Origin: an uncultured Collinsella sp.
GTDB taxonomy: Bacteria; Actinomycetota; Coriobacteriia; Coriobacteriales; Coriobacteriaceae
Assembly (NCBI GenBank): GCA_900544465.1
Contig: UQVT01000081.1
Span: forward strand, 1 to 8,256
DNA length: 8,256 bases
Reading direction: 5' to 3'
The position numbers and the translations under genes are program-made. Shown one piece after another: positions 1 through 7,188 of the stretch. Every line of letters starts with the position of its first letter. Position 1 is the first letter of the stretch. The notes below the pieces were generated by a model. That model saw only the letters and a program-made list of their open reading frames with translations. It did not search any database and was not told the origin of the DNA.

Positions 1-545
1 TGCCTGGCCTTTGTGTCGGCATAATGATTAGCATGTTGCTGCTCTATATCATCTGCCAGGAGCAGCTCATCTCGACCGACCCGTTGACTGGCCTCAACAA
101 TCGCAACCGTTTTGAGACCTATATGCTGTCGCTCTTCTCAAATGTTGGTCATACGGACGATGTGTATCTTCTCATGATGGACGCTGACGGCTTTAAGCAG
201 ATTAACGATCGCTATGGACATGTGGAGGGTGATCATGCTCTTCAGGTCTTATCTGCTGCGCTCAAAAAGGTCTGCACGGCGTCTGGCAGCTTTATCGCAC
301 GTTATGGCGGCGATGAGTTCGTAGTCCTTCAAAAGGCGGCAGCGGAACAGGACATCATACGTCTGTGCGCGGCAATCAACGACGAGCTCGCGCGCGCCGA
401 GGTGCCGTATCTGTTGCGGATGTCCATCGGCTACGCACGGGTCGGTGACGGCGTCGATACCTGGCAAGACTTGCTTCGCGCTGCCGACGCGGAGCTCTAC
501 CGCGTCAAGGCCGAGAAAAAGAAGGCCGGCGTCCAGATACGCTAG
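1..545 (+). CDS. GGDEF-domain diguanylate cyclase, C-terminal part (5' end outside the window)
   Basis: The family makes cyclic di-GMP from two GTP. The reading frame is open to the window edge (first full codon at 3), so the ATG at 24 is probably internal. The first visible residues (PGLCVGIMISMLLLYIIC) look like the end of a last membrane helix, which would put the GGDEF domain in the cytoplasm. Numbering from the ATG at 24, the domain opens with DPLTGLNNRNRF (19-30). The metal/nucleotide segment DADGFKQINDRYGH follows (53-66). The active-site loop RYGGDEF is intact (GGDEF 95-99, bases 306-320), so the enzyme should be catalytically competent. The four residues at the usual inhibitory I-site (RxxD, five residues before GGDEF) read ASGS, so product inhibition through that site is unlikely. 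The domain ends normally at TAG 543-545. The upstream sensor portion and promoter cannot be seen. Confidence 0.95.
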   Translation, partial: PGLCVGIMISMLLLYIICQEQLISTDPLTGLNNRNRFETYMLSLFSNVGHTDDVYLLMMDADGFKQINDRYGHVEGDHALQVLSAALKKVCTASGSFIARYGGDEFVVLQKAAAEQDIIRLCAAINDELARAEVPYLLRMSIGYARVGDGVDTWQDLLRAADAELYRVKAEKKKAGVQIR

Positions 546-645
546 GAAAAGGGCGCACGCTGGCGTGCGTGGCGCCCCTCGGCTCACCGATGTACTCCAT
601 TAAGCTAAAGTATGTGAATCCCTTCTGCTAAATAAGGGCAGCTCG
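546..645. other. Short convergent intergenic gap
   Basis: Apart from the terminator hairpin at 547-577, the gap holds only a weak CCCTT/AAGGG inverted repeat (620-638). No open reading frame or RNA gene was recognised. Confidence 0.6.
547..577 (-). terminator. Intrinsic terminator between convergent GGDEF and EamA genes
   Basis: GGGCGC (551-556) pairs with GCGCCC (572-577), and ACGC (557-560) pairs with GCGT (567-570). There is one bulged G at 571 and a six-base loop. Read on the minus strand, the hairpin is followed directly by TTTT (bases 547-550), so it best serves the EamA gene whose stop lies about 70 bp upstream. It has no T-run on the plus side, but the stem begins five bases after the GGDEF stop and may also help end that transcript. 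Confidence 0.6.
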
Positions 646-1581
646 TTAGGCCTTTTTGGGCCTGTTGACGATGATGATGCCGCTGCAGACCAACAGCAGG
701 GCAACGATGACGGTAACGGGGCTCGTGCCAGCGCCCTCGCCGAGCAGCAGCGCGCTCAGCACCACACCAAAGACGGGGTTCATAAACCCAAAGACCGAGA
801 CGCGGCTGACGGGGTTGACGGCAAGCAGGCGCGACCACAGCGAGTACGCGACGGCGGAAATGAGTGCCATATAAATGATGAGCGCGATGGCGGGGGCGAT
901 TTCGGTGGGGGACAACGTGCCGCCCATCAAAAACCCGATGGCGGTAAGGACCACGCCACCGACTAAAAACTGCCACCCGGCAAGCAAGACGCCGTCGTGC
1001 TCGCGCGAGAAGATGCCGATCAGGCAGGTCGATAGGGCGCCTGCAACAGTGGAAGCCAAGATAAAGCCCTCGCCGTCGAGCGTAAAGCCAAAGGTGCCGT
1101 CCGCGCCCGAAAGGTTGACGAGCGCGACGCCGGCAAAGCCCAGCGCACAGCCAAGCACCTTGGCCGTATTGAGCTTCTCGGTGTGAAATGCCAGGGCGGC
1201 AAAGAGGATTGCGAGGAAGTTGGCGCTGGCCTCGATGATGGAGCTCGACATGGCGCTGGCGCGCGAGAGGCCCAGATAGAAAAAGAAGTACTGCCCGATA
1301 GTCTGGAAGAGCGACAAGACAAAGATGGGCTTGATGTCGCGCGCTTGCGGTATGAGGGGGCGGCGTTGGGCCGCGCTCATCCCAACGATAACCAGGGCGC
1401 CGGCAAGCGTAAAGCGTAAACCTGCAAAGAGCAGCTGCGAAGCGCTATCGTGCGCTGGGATGCCAAAGAGCGCGTAGCCGATCTTGATGCAGGGAAAGGC
1501 CGATCCCCAGAGTGCACAGCAAACAAGACAGCCCAGGATGAGTCCGGGCAGGGTGGCGAGATACGGCTTGCGGCTTTCCAT
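646..1581 (-). CDS. EamA/DMT-superfamily transporter, substrate unknown
   Basis: This is a 311-residue, very hydrophobic protein with about ten predicted membrane helices, arranged as two EamA halves of five. That is the usual size and form of the drug/metabolite transporter superfamily. The first half opens with a conserved-looking WGSAFPCIKIGY segment after the first helix. The second half ends with the typical stretch PVSRVSVFGFMNPVFGVVLS followed by LLLGE, then a last helix and a basic tail (NRPKKA). Family members export amino acids, metabolites or drugs; nothing here identifies the substrate. I chose the ATG at 1581 because AGGAAGGA sits 4 bases upstream. An in-frame ATG at 1623 would add 14 residues, but it lies inside the hairpin of the preceding terminator and lacks a comparable ribosome site. 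The gene follows purL on the same strand but is separated by that terminator, so it is probably expressed mainly from its own promoter. Confidence 0.93.
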   Translation of the reverse strand: MESRKPYLATLPGLILGCLVCCALWGSAFPCIKIGYALFGIPAHDSASQLLFAGLRFTLAGALVIVGMSAAQRRPLIPQARDIKPIFVLSLFQTIGQYFFFYLGLSRASAMSSSIIEASANFLAILFAALAFHTEKLNTAKVLGCALGFAGVALVNLSGADGTFGFTLDGEGFILASTVAGALSTCLIGIFSREHDGVLLAGWQFLVGGVVLTAIGFLMGGTLSPTEIAPAIALIIYMALISAVAYSLWSRLLAVNPVSRVSVFGFMNPVFGVVLSALLLGEGAGTSPVTVIVALLLVCSGIIIVNRPKKA

Positions 1582-1585
1582 GATG

Positions 1586-1593
1586 TCCTTCCT
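1586..1593 (-). promoter_or_regulatory. Ribosome binding site that decides the EamA start
   Basis: The minus strand reads AGGAAGGA, then CATC, then ATG at 1581. This strong Shine-Dalgarno match supports 1581 over the in-frame ATG at 1623. Confidence 0.75.
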
Positions 1594-1606
1594 ACATGCG
1601 CGAAGT

Positions 1607-1643
1607 AAAAAAGAACCCGCCACCGGATGTGTCGGTGGCGGGT
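1607..1643 (-). terminator. Strong intrinsic terminator downstream of purL
   Basis: ACCCGCCACCG (1615-1625) and CGGTGGCGGGT (1633-1643) form a perfect 11-bp GC-rich stem with a 7-base loop. On the minus strand it is followed by TCTTTTTT (bases 1614-1607). The hairpin starts 38 bp after the purL stop and ends 26 bp before the EamA start, so it should stop purL transcription ahead of the transporter gene. Confidence 0.9.
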
Positions 1644-1659
1644 GTTGTTACCCGAAGGG

Positions 1660-1665
1660 ATTGTA
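1660..1665 (-). promoter_or_regulatory. Possible -10 box for the EamA gene
   Basis: The minus strand reads TACAAT here, a 5/6 match to TATAAT, in the short gap between the purL stop and the terminator. No good -35 sequence lies at the right distance upstream; the nearest region, within the last purL codons, is poor. If the box is used, the EamA transcript would begin just before the terminator hairpin at 1615-1643 and carry it in its leader. Weak evidence. Confidence 0.25.
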
Positions 1666-1680
1666 CCTGATGGGAAAGGT

Positions 1681-4600
1681 TTAAGCGAAGTAGGCCACGC
1701 CGCTCTCAAAGATCGGCATGAACTTATCGCCGGGGACATGCTCGGGCACGTTGCGGTACAGGTTGTCGCCGCGACGCTCGGCATGGCCCATCTTGCCCAG
1801 GACGCGGCCGTCGGGGCTCGTGATGCCCTCGATGGCGAGTGCGGAGCCGTTGGGGTTGACGGAAAGATCCATGCTGGGCTTGGCGTCTTCGCCCACGTAC
1901 TGCGTGGCGACCTGGCCGTTGGCGATCAGCTGGGCGAGCACTTCGTCGTTGGCGACAAAGCGGCCCTCGCCGTGGCTGATGGCGACGGTGTAGGGGTCAT
2001 CTAGGCTGCACTGCGACAGCCACGGGGACAAGTTGGACGAGATGCGGGTGCGCACCAGACGGCTCTGGTGGCGGCCGATGGTGTTGAACGTCAACGTGGG
2101 CGCATCGGGTGTGGCGTCGACGATGTCGCCGTAGGGCACCAGGCCGAGCTTGATCAGGGCCTGGAAGCCGTTGCAGATGCCCAGCATCAGGCCATCGCGG
2201 GCCTTGAGCAGGTCGCGGACTGCCTCGGTGACCTCGGGAGCGCGGAAGAACGCCGTGATGAACTTGGCGGAGCCGTCGGGCTCGTCGCCGCCCGAGAAGC
2301 CGCCGGGGATCATGACGATCTGGCTTGCACGGATGCGGCGGGCAAGCTCGTGGGTGCTCTCGGCGACGGCCTCGGGCGTGAGGTTGTTGATCACGAAGGT
2401 GTCGGCTTCGGCACCGGCTGCGCGGAAGGCACGTGCGCTGTCGTACTCACAGTTGTTGCCGGGGAACACGGGGATGATCACGCTCGGACGGGCGATCTTG
2501 GCGCCGCTGTACACGTGGATGTCCTTGGCACGGAAGTCGATGGTCTCGACCTCGGGGGTCTCGTCGGCGCTGCGGTAGGCAAAGACGCCCTCGATGCCGC
2601 TCTCCCAGGCCTCCTGGAGCTCGGAGAGCTCGATGACCTCGGAGCCGGTGTCGATGACATAGCCCTCGACGGTGGTGCCCAGGGGCTCGACGACAACGCC
2701 GTCGGCGACCTCGGGCAGCTCGGCATCCTCGGCGAGCTCGACGATAAAGCTGCCGTAGAGCGGGGTGAAGAGGCTCTCTACGTCTACATCATCGGCAAGG
2801 TCGATGCCGATCTGGTTACCGACGCACATCTTAAAGAGGCTCTCGGCGCCGCAGCCGTAGCCGGGCGTGGAGATGGCCAGGGCGTTGCCGGTAGCAGTGA
2901 GCGCCTCGACGGCGTCAAACGCGGCGAGCAGCTGCTGAGCGTCGGGACGGTAGTCCTCGCCATAGGTAGCGGGGGCGATGCGGACGACGCGGTGCGTGAG
3001 GCCCTTGAACTCGGGCGAGACGGCACGGGCGGCTCTGCCCACGGCGACGGCGAAGCTGATCAGGGTCGGCGGAACGTTGAGCTCGCCGGCCTCGTCCTCA
3101 AACGAGCCGCTCATGGAGTCCTTGCCACCGATGGCGCCGGCACCCAGGTCGACTTGGGCCATGAGGGCGCCCAAGACGGCTGCCGTGGGCTTGCCCCAGC
3201 GCTCGGCCTCGGTGCGCAGACGCTCGAAGTACTCCTGGAAGGAGAGATAGGCGCGCTTGTGCTCAAAGCCGGCAGCCACGAGCTTGGCGATGGACTCGAC
3301 CACGGACAGGTAGGCGCCCGCAAACTGGTCGGCCTCCATCAGATAGGGGTTGAAGCCCCATGCCATGGCACTCGCCGTGGTGGTCTCGCCGTCCACGGGG
3401 AACTTGGCGACCATGGCCGAGCTGGGGGTGAGCTGCGTCTTGCCGCCAAAGGGCATGAGCACGGTCGCGGCGCCGATGGTGGAGTCGAAGCGCTCGGAAA
3501 GGCCCTTGTTGGAAGCGACGTTGAGGTCGGTGACAAGCGAGGTCATGCGCTCGGCAAGCGTGGTGCCGGCCCAGCTGGGCTGCCACACGCTGCGGGCGCA
3601 TACGTGGGCGATCTGGTGCTTGGGCGCGCCGTTGGAGTTGAGGAACTCGCGGGATAGGTCGACGATGGCGACACCGTTCCAGGCCATGCGCATGCGCGGC
3701 TCGGCGGTAACCTCGGCGATAACGGTCGCCTCGAGGTTCTCCTCGGCGGCGTAGCCCATGAACTCCTCGACGTCACCGTCGGCGACGGCGCAGGCCATGC
3801 GCTCCTGGGACTCAGAGATAGCGAGCTCGGTGCCGTCCAGGCCGTCGTACTTCTTGGTCACGGTATCAAGGTCGACATACAGGCCGTCGGCAAGCTCGCC
3901 CACGGCGACCGAGACACCGCCGGCGCCAAAGTCGTTGCAGCGCTTGATCAGACGGCAGGCATCGCCGCGGCGGAACAGGCGCTGCAGCTTGCGCTCGACC
4001 GGGGCGTTGCCCTTCTGGACCTCGGCACCCGAGGTCTCGATGGACTCGGTGTTCTGGGTCTTGGAGGAGCCGGTGGCGCCACCGATGCCATCGCGGCCGG
4101 TGCGGCCGCCCAGCAGGATGATCTTGTCGGTGGGGGCGGGGCACTCGCGACGAACGTGGTTTGCCGGGGTAGCGCCCACGACGGCGCCAACCTCCATGCG
4201 CTTGGCCACGTAACCGGGGTGATAGAGTTCGTTGACCTGACCGGTGGCAAGGCCGATCTGGTTGCCGTAGCTGGAGTAGCCGGCGGCGGCAGTGGTCACG
4301 AGCTTGCGCTGCGGCAGCTTGCCCTCGAGCGTCTCGGAAACCGGGACGGTGGGGTCGCCGGCACCGGTGACGCGCATGGCCTGATACACATAGCTGCGGC
4401 CCGAGAGCGGGTCACGGATAGCGCCGCCCACGCAGGTGGCGGCACCGCCGAAGGGCTCGATCTCGGTCGGGTGGTTGTGGGTCTCGTTCTTAAAGAGGAA
4501 CAGCCAGTCCTGGTCCTCGCCATCGACATCGACCTTCACCTTGACGGTGCAGGCGTTGATCTCCTCGGACTCATCGACATCGGTCATTACGCCGGTCTTC

Positions 4601-5427
4601 TTAAGGTACTTAGCGCCGATGGTGCCCATGTCCATGAGGCAGACGGGCTTGGCGTCGCGGCCGAGTTCGTGGCGCATCTCCATGTAGCGGTCGAAGGCCT
4701 GCTGCACCACGGCGTCGTCGATCGTCACGTCATCCAGGACGGTGCCGAAGGTGGTGTGGCGGCAGTGGTCGGACCAATAAGTGTCGATCACGCGGATCTC
4801 GGTGATGGTGGGGTCGCGGTCCTCATCGCGGAAGTACTGCTGGCAGAAGGCGATGTCCGCCTCGTCCATGGCAAGGCCGCGCTCGGAAATAAAGGCGGCA
4901 AGGCCGGCCTCGTCGAGCTCGCGGAAGCCGTCGAGCACCTCGACGGGCTGGGGCTCGGGGGTCTCCATGTACAGCGTCTCGGGCAGGTCGAGCGAGGCGA
5001 TGCGCGCCTCGACGGGGTTCACCACGTAGTGCTTGATGGCATCGATGGCGGCTTCGTCCAGAGCGCCCGAGATCATATAGACCTTGGCGGAGCGCACGGC
5101 GGGGCGCTCGCCCTGGCTGATGAGCTGCACGCACTCGCTGGCGGAGTCGGCGCGCTGGTCAAACTGGCCAGGCAGGAATTCGACGGCAAAGACGGCGCCA
5201 TCGCTTGCGGGGAGCTCGTCGTAGGTCACATCGACCTGGGGCTCGCTAAAGACGGTCGGCACGCAGGAGCGGAAAAGCTCCTCGTCGATGCCCTCGACGT
5301 CGTAGCGGTTGATGATCCTCAGGGCCTCGATGCCCTTGATGCCGAGAATTTCGGTCAGCTCGCCCTTGAGCTGCTGAGCCTCGACGTCGAACCCGGGTTT
5401 CTTCTCCACGTAGATACGAGAGACCAT
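1681..5427 (-). CDS. purL: Phosphoribosylformylglycinamidine (FGAM) synthase, single-chain form
   Basis: This cytoplasmic enzyme of de novo purine synthesis converts FGAR, glutamine and ATP to FGAM, glutamate and ADP. It has 1248 residues with all parts fused, close to the usual length of the clade II single-chain type. Domains in order: an N-terminal PurS-like region (about 1-150, starting MVSRIYVEKKPGF); a linker ending in SDHCRHTTF (DHCRH 220-224); a first AIRS-like half with HNHPTE (317-322) and FGGAATCVGGAIRD; a second half with GGKDSM (767-772); and a C-terminal glutaminase domain from about 980 (PVFPGNNCEYD, Cys993). The glutaminase triad appears complete: Cys1085 in GICNGFQ, and His1215 with Glu1217 in GHAER. 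No frameshift or missing motif was seen. The start is supported by AGGAAGG and AGGAA on the minus strand shortly upstream of ATG 5427. The gene stands alone between a divergent promoter region and its own terminator, with no other pur gene in view. Confidence 0.98.
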   Translation of the reverse strand: MVSRIYVEKKPGFDVEAQQLKGELTEILGIKGIEALRIINRYDVEGIDEELFRSCVPTVFSEPQVDVTYDELPASDGAVFAVEFLPGQFDQRADSASECVQLISQGERPAVRSAKVYMISGALDEAAIDAIKHYVVNPVEARIASLDLPETLYMETPEPQPVEVLDGFRELDEAGLAAFISERGLAMDEADIAFCQQYFRDEDRDPTITEIRVIDTYWSDHCRHTTFGTVLDDVTIDDAVVQQAFDRYMEMRHELGRDAKPVCLMDMGTIGAKYLKKTGVMTDVDESEEINACTVKVKVDVDGEDQDWLFLFKNETHNHPTEIEPFGGAATCVGGAIRDPLSGRSYVYQAMRVTGAGDPTVPVSETLEGKLPQRKLVTTAAAGYSSYGNQIGLATGQVNELYHPGYVAKRMEVGAVVGATPANHVRRECPAPTDKIILLGGRTGRDGIGGATGSSKTQNTESIETSGAEVQKGNAPVERKLQRLFRRGDACRLIKRCNDFGAGGVSVAVGELADGLYVDLDTVTKKYDGLDGTELAISESQERMACAVADGDVEEFMGYAAEENLEATVIAEVTAEPRMRMAWNGVAIVDLSREFLNSNGAPKHQIAHVCARSVWQPSWAGTTLAERMTSLVTDLNVASNKGLSERFDSTIGAATVLMPFGGKTQLTPSSAMVAKFPVDGETTTASAMAWGFNPYLMEADQFAGAYLSVVESIAKLVAAGFEHKRAYLSFQEYFERLRTEAERWGKPTAAVLGALMAQVDLGAGAIGGKDSMSGSFEDEAGELNVPPTLISFAVAVGRAARAVSPEFKGLTHRVVRIAPATYGEDYRPDAQQLLAAFDAVEALTATGNALAISTPGYGCGAESLFKMCVGNQIGIDLADDVDVESLFTPLYGSFIVELAEDAELPEVADGVVVEPLGTTVEGYVIDTGSEVIELSELQEAWESGIEGVFAYRSADETPEVETIDFRAKDIHVYSGAKIARPSVIIPVFPGNNCEYDSARAFRAAGAEADTFVINNLTPEAVAESTHELARRIRASQIVMIPGGFSGGDEPDGSAKFITAFFRAPEVTEAVRDLLKARDGLMLGICNGFQALIKLGLVPYGDIVDATPDAPTLTFNTIGRHQSRLVRTRISSNLSPWLSQCSLDDPYTVAISHGEGRFVANDEVLAQLIANGQVATQYVGEDAKPSMDLSVNPNGSALAIEGITSPDGRVLGKMGHAERRGDNLYRNVPEHVPGDKFMPIFESGVAYFA

Positions 5428-5611
5428 TGGTTCCTGCCTTCCTGATCGGTTGGGCGTACGGTACGGTATGCGGCAGCGGTCGGTTTACGGGGCAAGCCTC
5501 GCGGTCGCCTTGAGCCACATGTTTGTAAACCTCACTATGATACGACAGCTCGCGGCGCGTTGAGGACGGCGAGGGTGCTACAGTGAAGCGCAAACAAGAG
5601 AAAGGCATCAC
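5428..5611. promoter_or_regulatory. Divergent promoter region of purL (minus) and the antiporter gene (plus)
   Basis: This 184-bp gap separates two divergent starts and must hold both promoters. Two -10-like candidates stand out. Bases 5536-5541 read TATGAT on the plus strand and TATCAT on the minus strand, so either direction is possible. Bases 5576-5584 read TGC-TACAGT, an extended -10 form on the plus strand about 28 bp before the antiporter start. Neither has a convincing -35 at 16-18 bp, so assignment is tentative. On the minus strand, GGTTTAC (5531-5525) and GTAAACC (5488-5482) could form a 7-bp stem in the purL leader. Close to purL, GTACG is repeated (GTACGGTACGGTATG, 5456-5470). The antiporter ribosome site is GAAAGG, 6 bases before its ATG. 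No known purine riboswitch core was recognised. Confidence 0.5.
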
Positions 5612-7174
5612 ATGGCATTCGTTTCGCTCGCCATCATCGCACTCGTGGCCTTTGCGAGTCCTTTTATCGCCTCGGCGATTCCCGGAAAACCTGTTCCCGA
5701 GACGGTCTTTTTGCTCGTGCTCGGCGCGGTGCTGGGACCCCATATGCTCGGCGTCATCCATGTAGATGCTGAGGTCTCGCTTGTGTCCGAGCTGGGCCTG
5801 GCCTTTTTGTTCCTGCTTGCCGGCTTTGAGATCGACCCCAAGAGCATCACGGGCGTCGAGGGGCGCTACGGCTTGGCGACGTGGGCCGTCACGTTTGGTA
5901 TCGCCTGGCTTGCCGTGCGCTTTACCCCGTGGTTCTCGGTCAGTCATTTCGACGGTATCGCCGTGACGCTTGCCCTCACTTCGACGGCGCTCGGCACGCT
6001 CGTGCCCATCATGCGTGAGCGCTCGCTCACTGGCACGCGTGTGGGCGACTCGATTCTCGCGTATGGCACCTGGGGTGAGCTCGGCCCTGTGCTCGCCATG
6101 TCGGTGCTGCTGTCTGCCCGCACTGGCATCCAAACGCTCGTAATCCTTGGCTTGTTTGCGGTGGTTTGCGTGTTGCTGGCTGTGGTCCCAAGCCGCTCCA
6201 AGCGTGTCGGCAGCCGCTTCTTTGCGTTTGTCGAGGAACGCGCCGATACCACGTCGCAGACCTTCGTGCGCCTGACGGTGCTCATCCTGGTCACACTCGT
6301 GGCGTTCTCGGCCGTCTTTGATCTCGACATCGTGTTGGGTTCTTTTGCCGCCGGCTTTGTCTTGCGCTATATCATCCCCGAGGGCAACCATACGCTCGAG
6401 ACCAAGCTCGATGGCCTGGCCTACGGCTTTTTGATTCCGGTATTCTTTACCGTATCGGGCGCAAAGATCGATCTGACGGCCGTGGCGTCGCGCCCGGGTC
6501 TGCTCGTGGGCTTTATCGTGGCGTTGTTGATTATTCGTGCCGTGCCCATTCTTATTTCTATGAGCATTTGTCCTGCGACGCGCGATGTGTCGGCGTATGG
6601 TCGCATTACCGTGGCCCTGTACTGCACCACGGCCCTGCCGATCATCGTTGCCGTGACAAGCGTTGCCGTCAACGCGGGCGCGCTGTCGCAAGATATTGCG
6701 TCGGTCATGGTTGCTGCCGGTGCCATCACGGTGTTCTTGATGCCGTTGCTCGCGCAGCTCTTCTACCGCGTGGTCGACGCCGCGCCGGTCGCCGCCGTGG
6801 CAGAAGTTGCCGAGCATCCATCCGATGCGCTCGACATCCTGCGCGCCCATCACGATTTGGCGAGCCTGCTCGCACGTGAGCACGAGCTGCTGACTTCGCA
6901 TGGCCATGGTCGCGTATTCGAGGGCTTGCCTACGCTCGATACGATTGCCGAGCGTCTTTCCGCCGAGGCGGCGAGCGGCCACATCGATGCCCGCATCGTG
7001 GACGCGGCGCATCTTCTTGCCGATAAGACCTATGGTGATGAGGTCGACCCGTCCGAGCTGACCCCGCGCGAGCGTCGCCGCCTGGAGCGCGCCAAGCTCG
7101 CCGTGCGCGAATACCGCCGCCGCATGTTGGAGCTCTATGCAAGAGAAGAAGCCGAGGACGACGACGGCAAGTAG
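5612..7174 (+). CDS. CPA2-family monovalent cation:proton antiporter
   Basis: This is a 520-residue inner-membrane antiporter with about 12 predicted membrane helices (residues 1-390), a Na+/H+ exchanger-type domain. Family-typical stretches are AFLFLLAGFEID (64-75), TSTALGTLVPIMRE (123-136), DLDIVLGSFAAGFVLR (237-252) and VFFTVSGAKIDL (277-288). They match the KefB/KefC/NapA side of the superfamily, which exchanges Na+ or K+ for H+. The usual ion-site Asp of helix 5-6 (FQD in KefC, DD in NapA) appears to be Glu156 in WGELGP, by alignment from memory. Arg309 in LLIIRAVPI may fill the position of the conserved basic residue of helix 10. Residues 390-520 form a cytoplasmic tail that does not look like an RCK/TrkA nucleotide-binding domain. 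It ends in a highly charged helix (about 481-510) and an acidic EEAEDDDGK terminus. The start is supported by GAAAGG 6 bases upstream. The ion transported cannot be decided from sequence. Confidence 0.93.
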   Translation: MAFVSLAIIALVAFASPFIASAIPGKPVPETVFLLVLGAVLGPHMLGVIHVDAEVSLVSELGLAFLFLLAGFEIDPKSITGVEGRYGLATWAVTFGIAWLAVRFTPWFSVSHFDGIAVTLALTSTALGTLVPIMRERSLTGTRVGDSILAYGTWGELGPVLAMSVLLSARTGIQTLVILGLFAVVCVLLAVVPSRSKRVGSRFFAFVEERADTTSQTFVRLTVLILVTLVAFSAVFDLDIVLGSFAAGFVLRYIIPEGNHTLETKLDGLAYGFLIPVFFTVSGAKIDLTAVASRPGLLVGFIVALLIIRAVPILISMSICPATRDVSAYGRITVALYCTTALPIIVAVTSVAVNAGALSQDIASVMVAAGAITVFLMPLLAQLFYRVVDAAPVAAVAEVAEHPSDALDILRAHHDLASLLAREHELLTSHGHGRVFEGLPTLDTIAERLSAEAASGHIDARIVDAAHLLADKTYGDEVDPSELTPRERRRLERAKLAVREYRRRMLELYAREEAEDDDGK

Positions 7175-7188
7175 TCGATACTCTCTCG

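Noticed and set aside
649..662. GGCC-TTTTTG-GGCC hairpin at the 3' end of the EamA gene
   Set aside because: It is a 4-bp stem within the last codons with no following T-run on the minus strand; the hairpin at 551-577 is the better terminator.
1582..1623. Upstream start for the EamA gene at 1623
   Set aside because: The extra 14 residues would be encoded inside the purL terminator, and the good ribosome site belongs to the ATG at 1581.
2068..3657. A 529-codon plus-strand open frame opposite purL
   Set aside because: It is antisense to conserved purL domains. Its low-complexity Gly/Ala/Leu/Asp/Val composition is the expected shadow of high-GC coding DNA. The same applies to the 429-codon frame at 4156-5445.
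5428..5611. Purine riboswitch upstream of purL
   Set aside because: I looked for the conserved purine-riboswitch core and loop sequences on the purL strand and did not find them; only a simple inverted repeat is present.
5246..7012. A 588-codon minus-strand open frame opposite the antiporter gene
   Set aside because: It mirrors the G+C-rich codon pattern of the antiporter gene, has a composition rich in His, Arg and Gln with no recognisable domain, and overlaps the well-supported purL start and promoter region.
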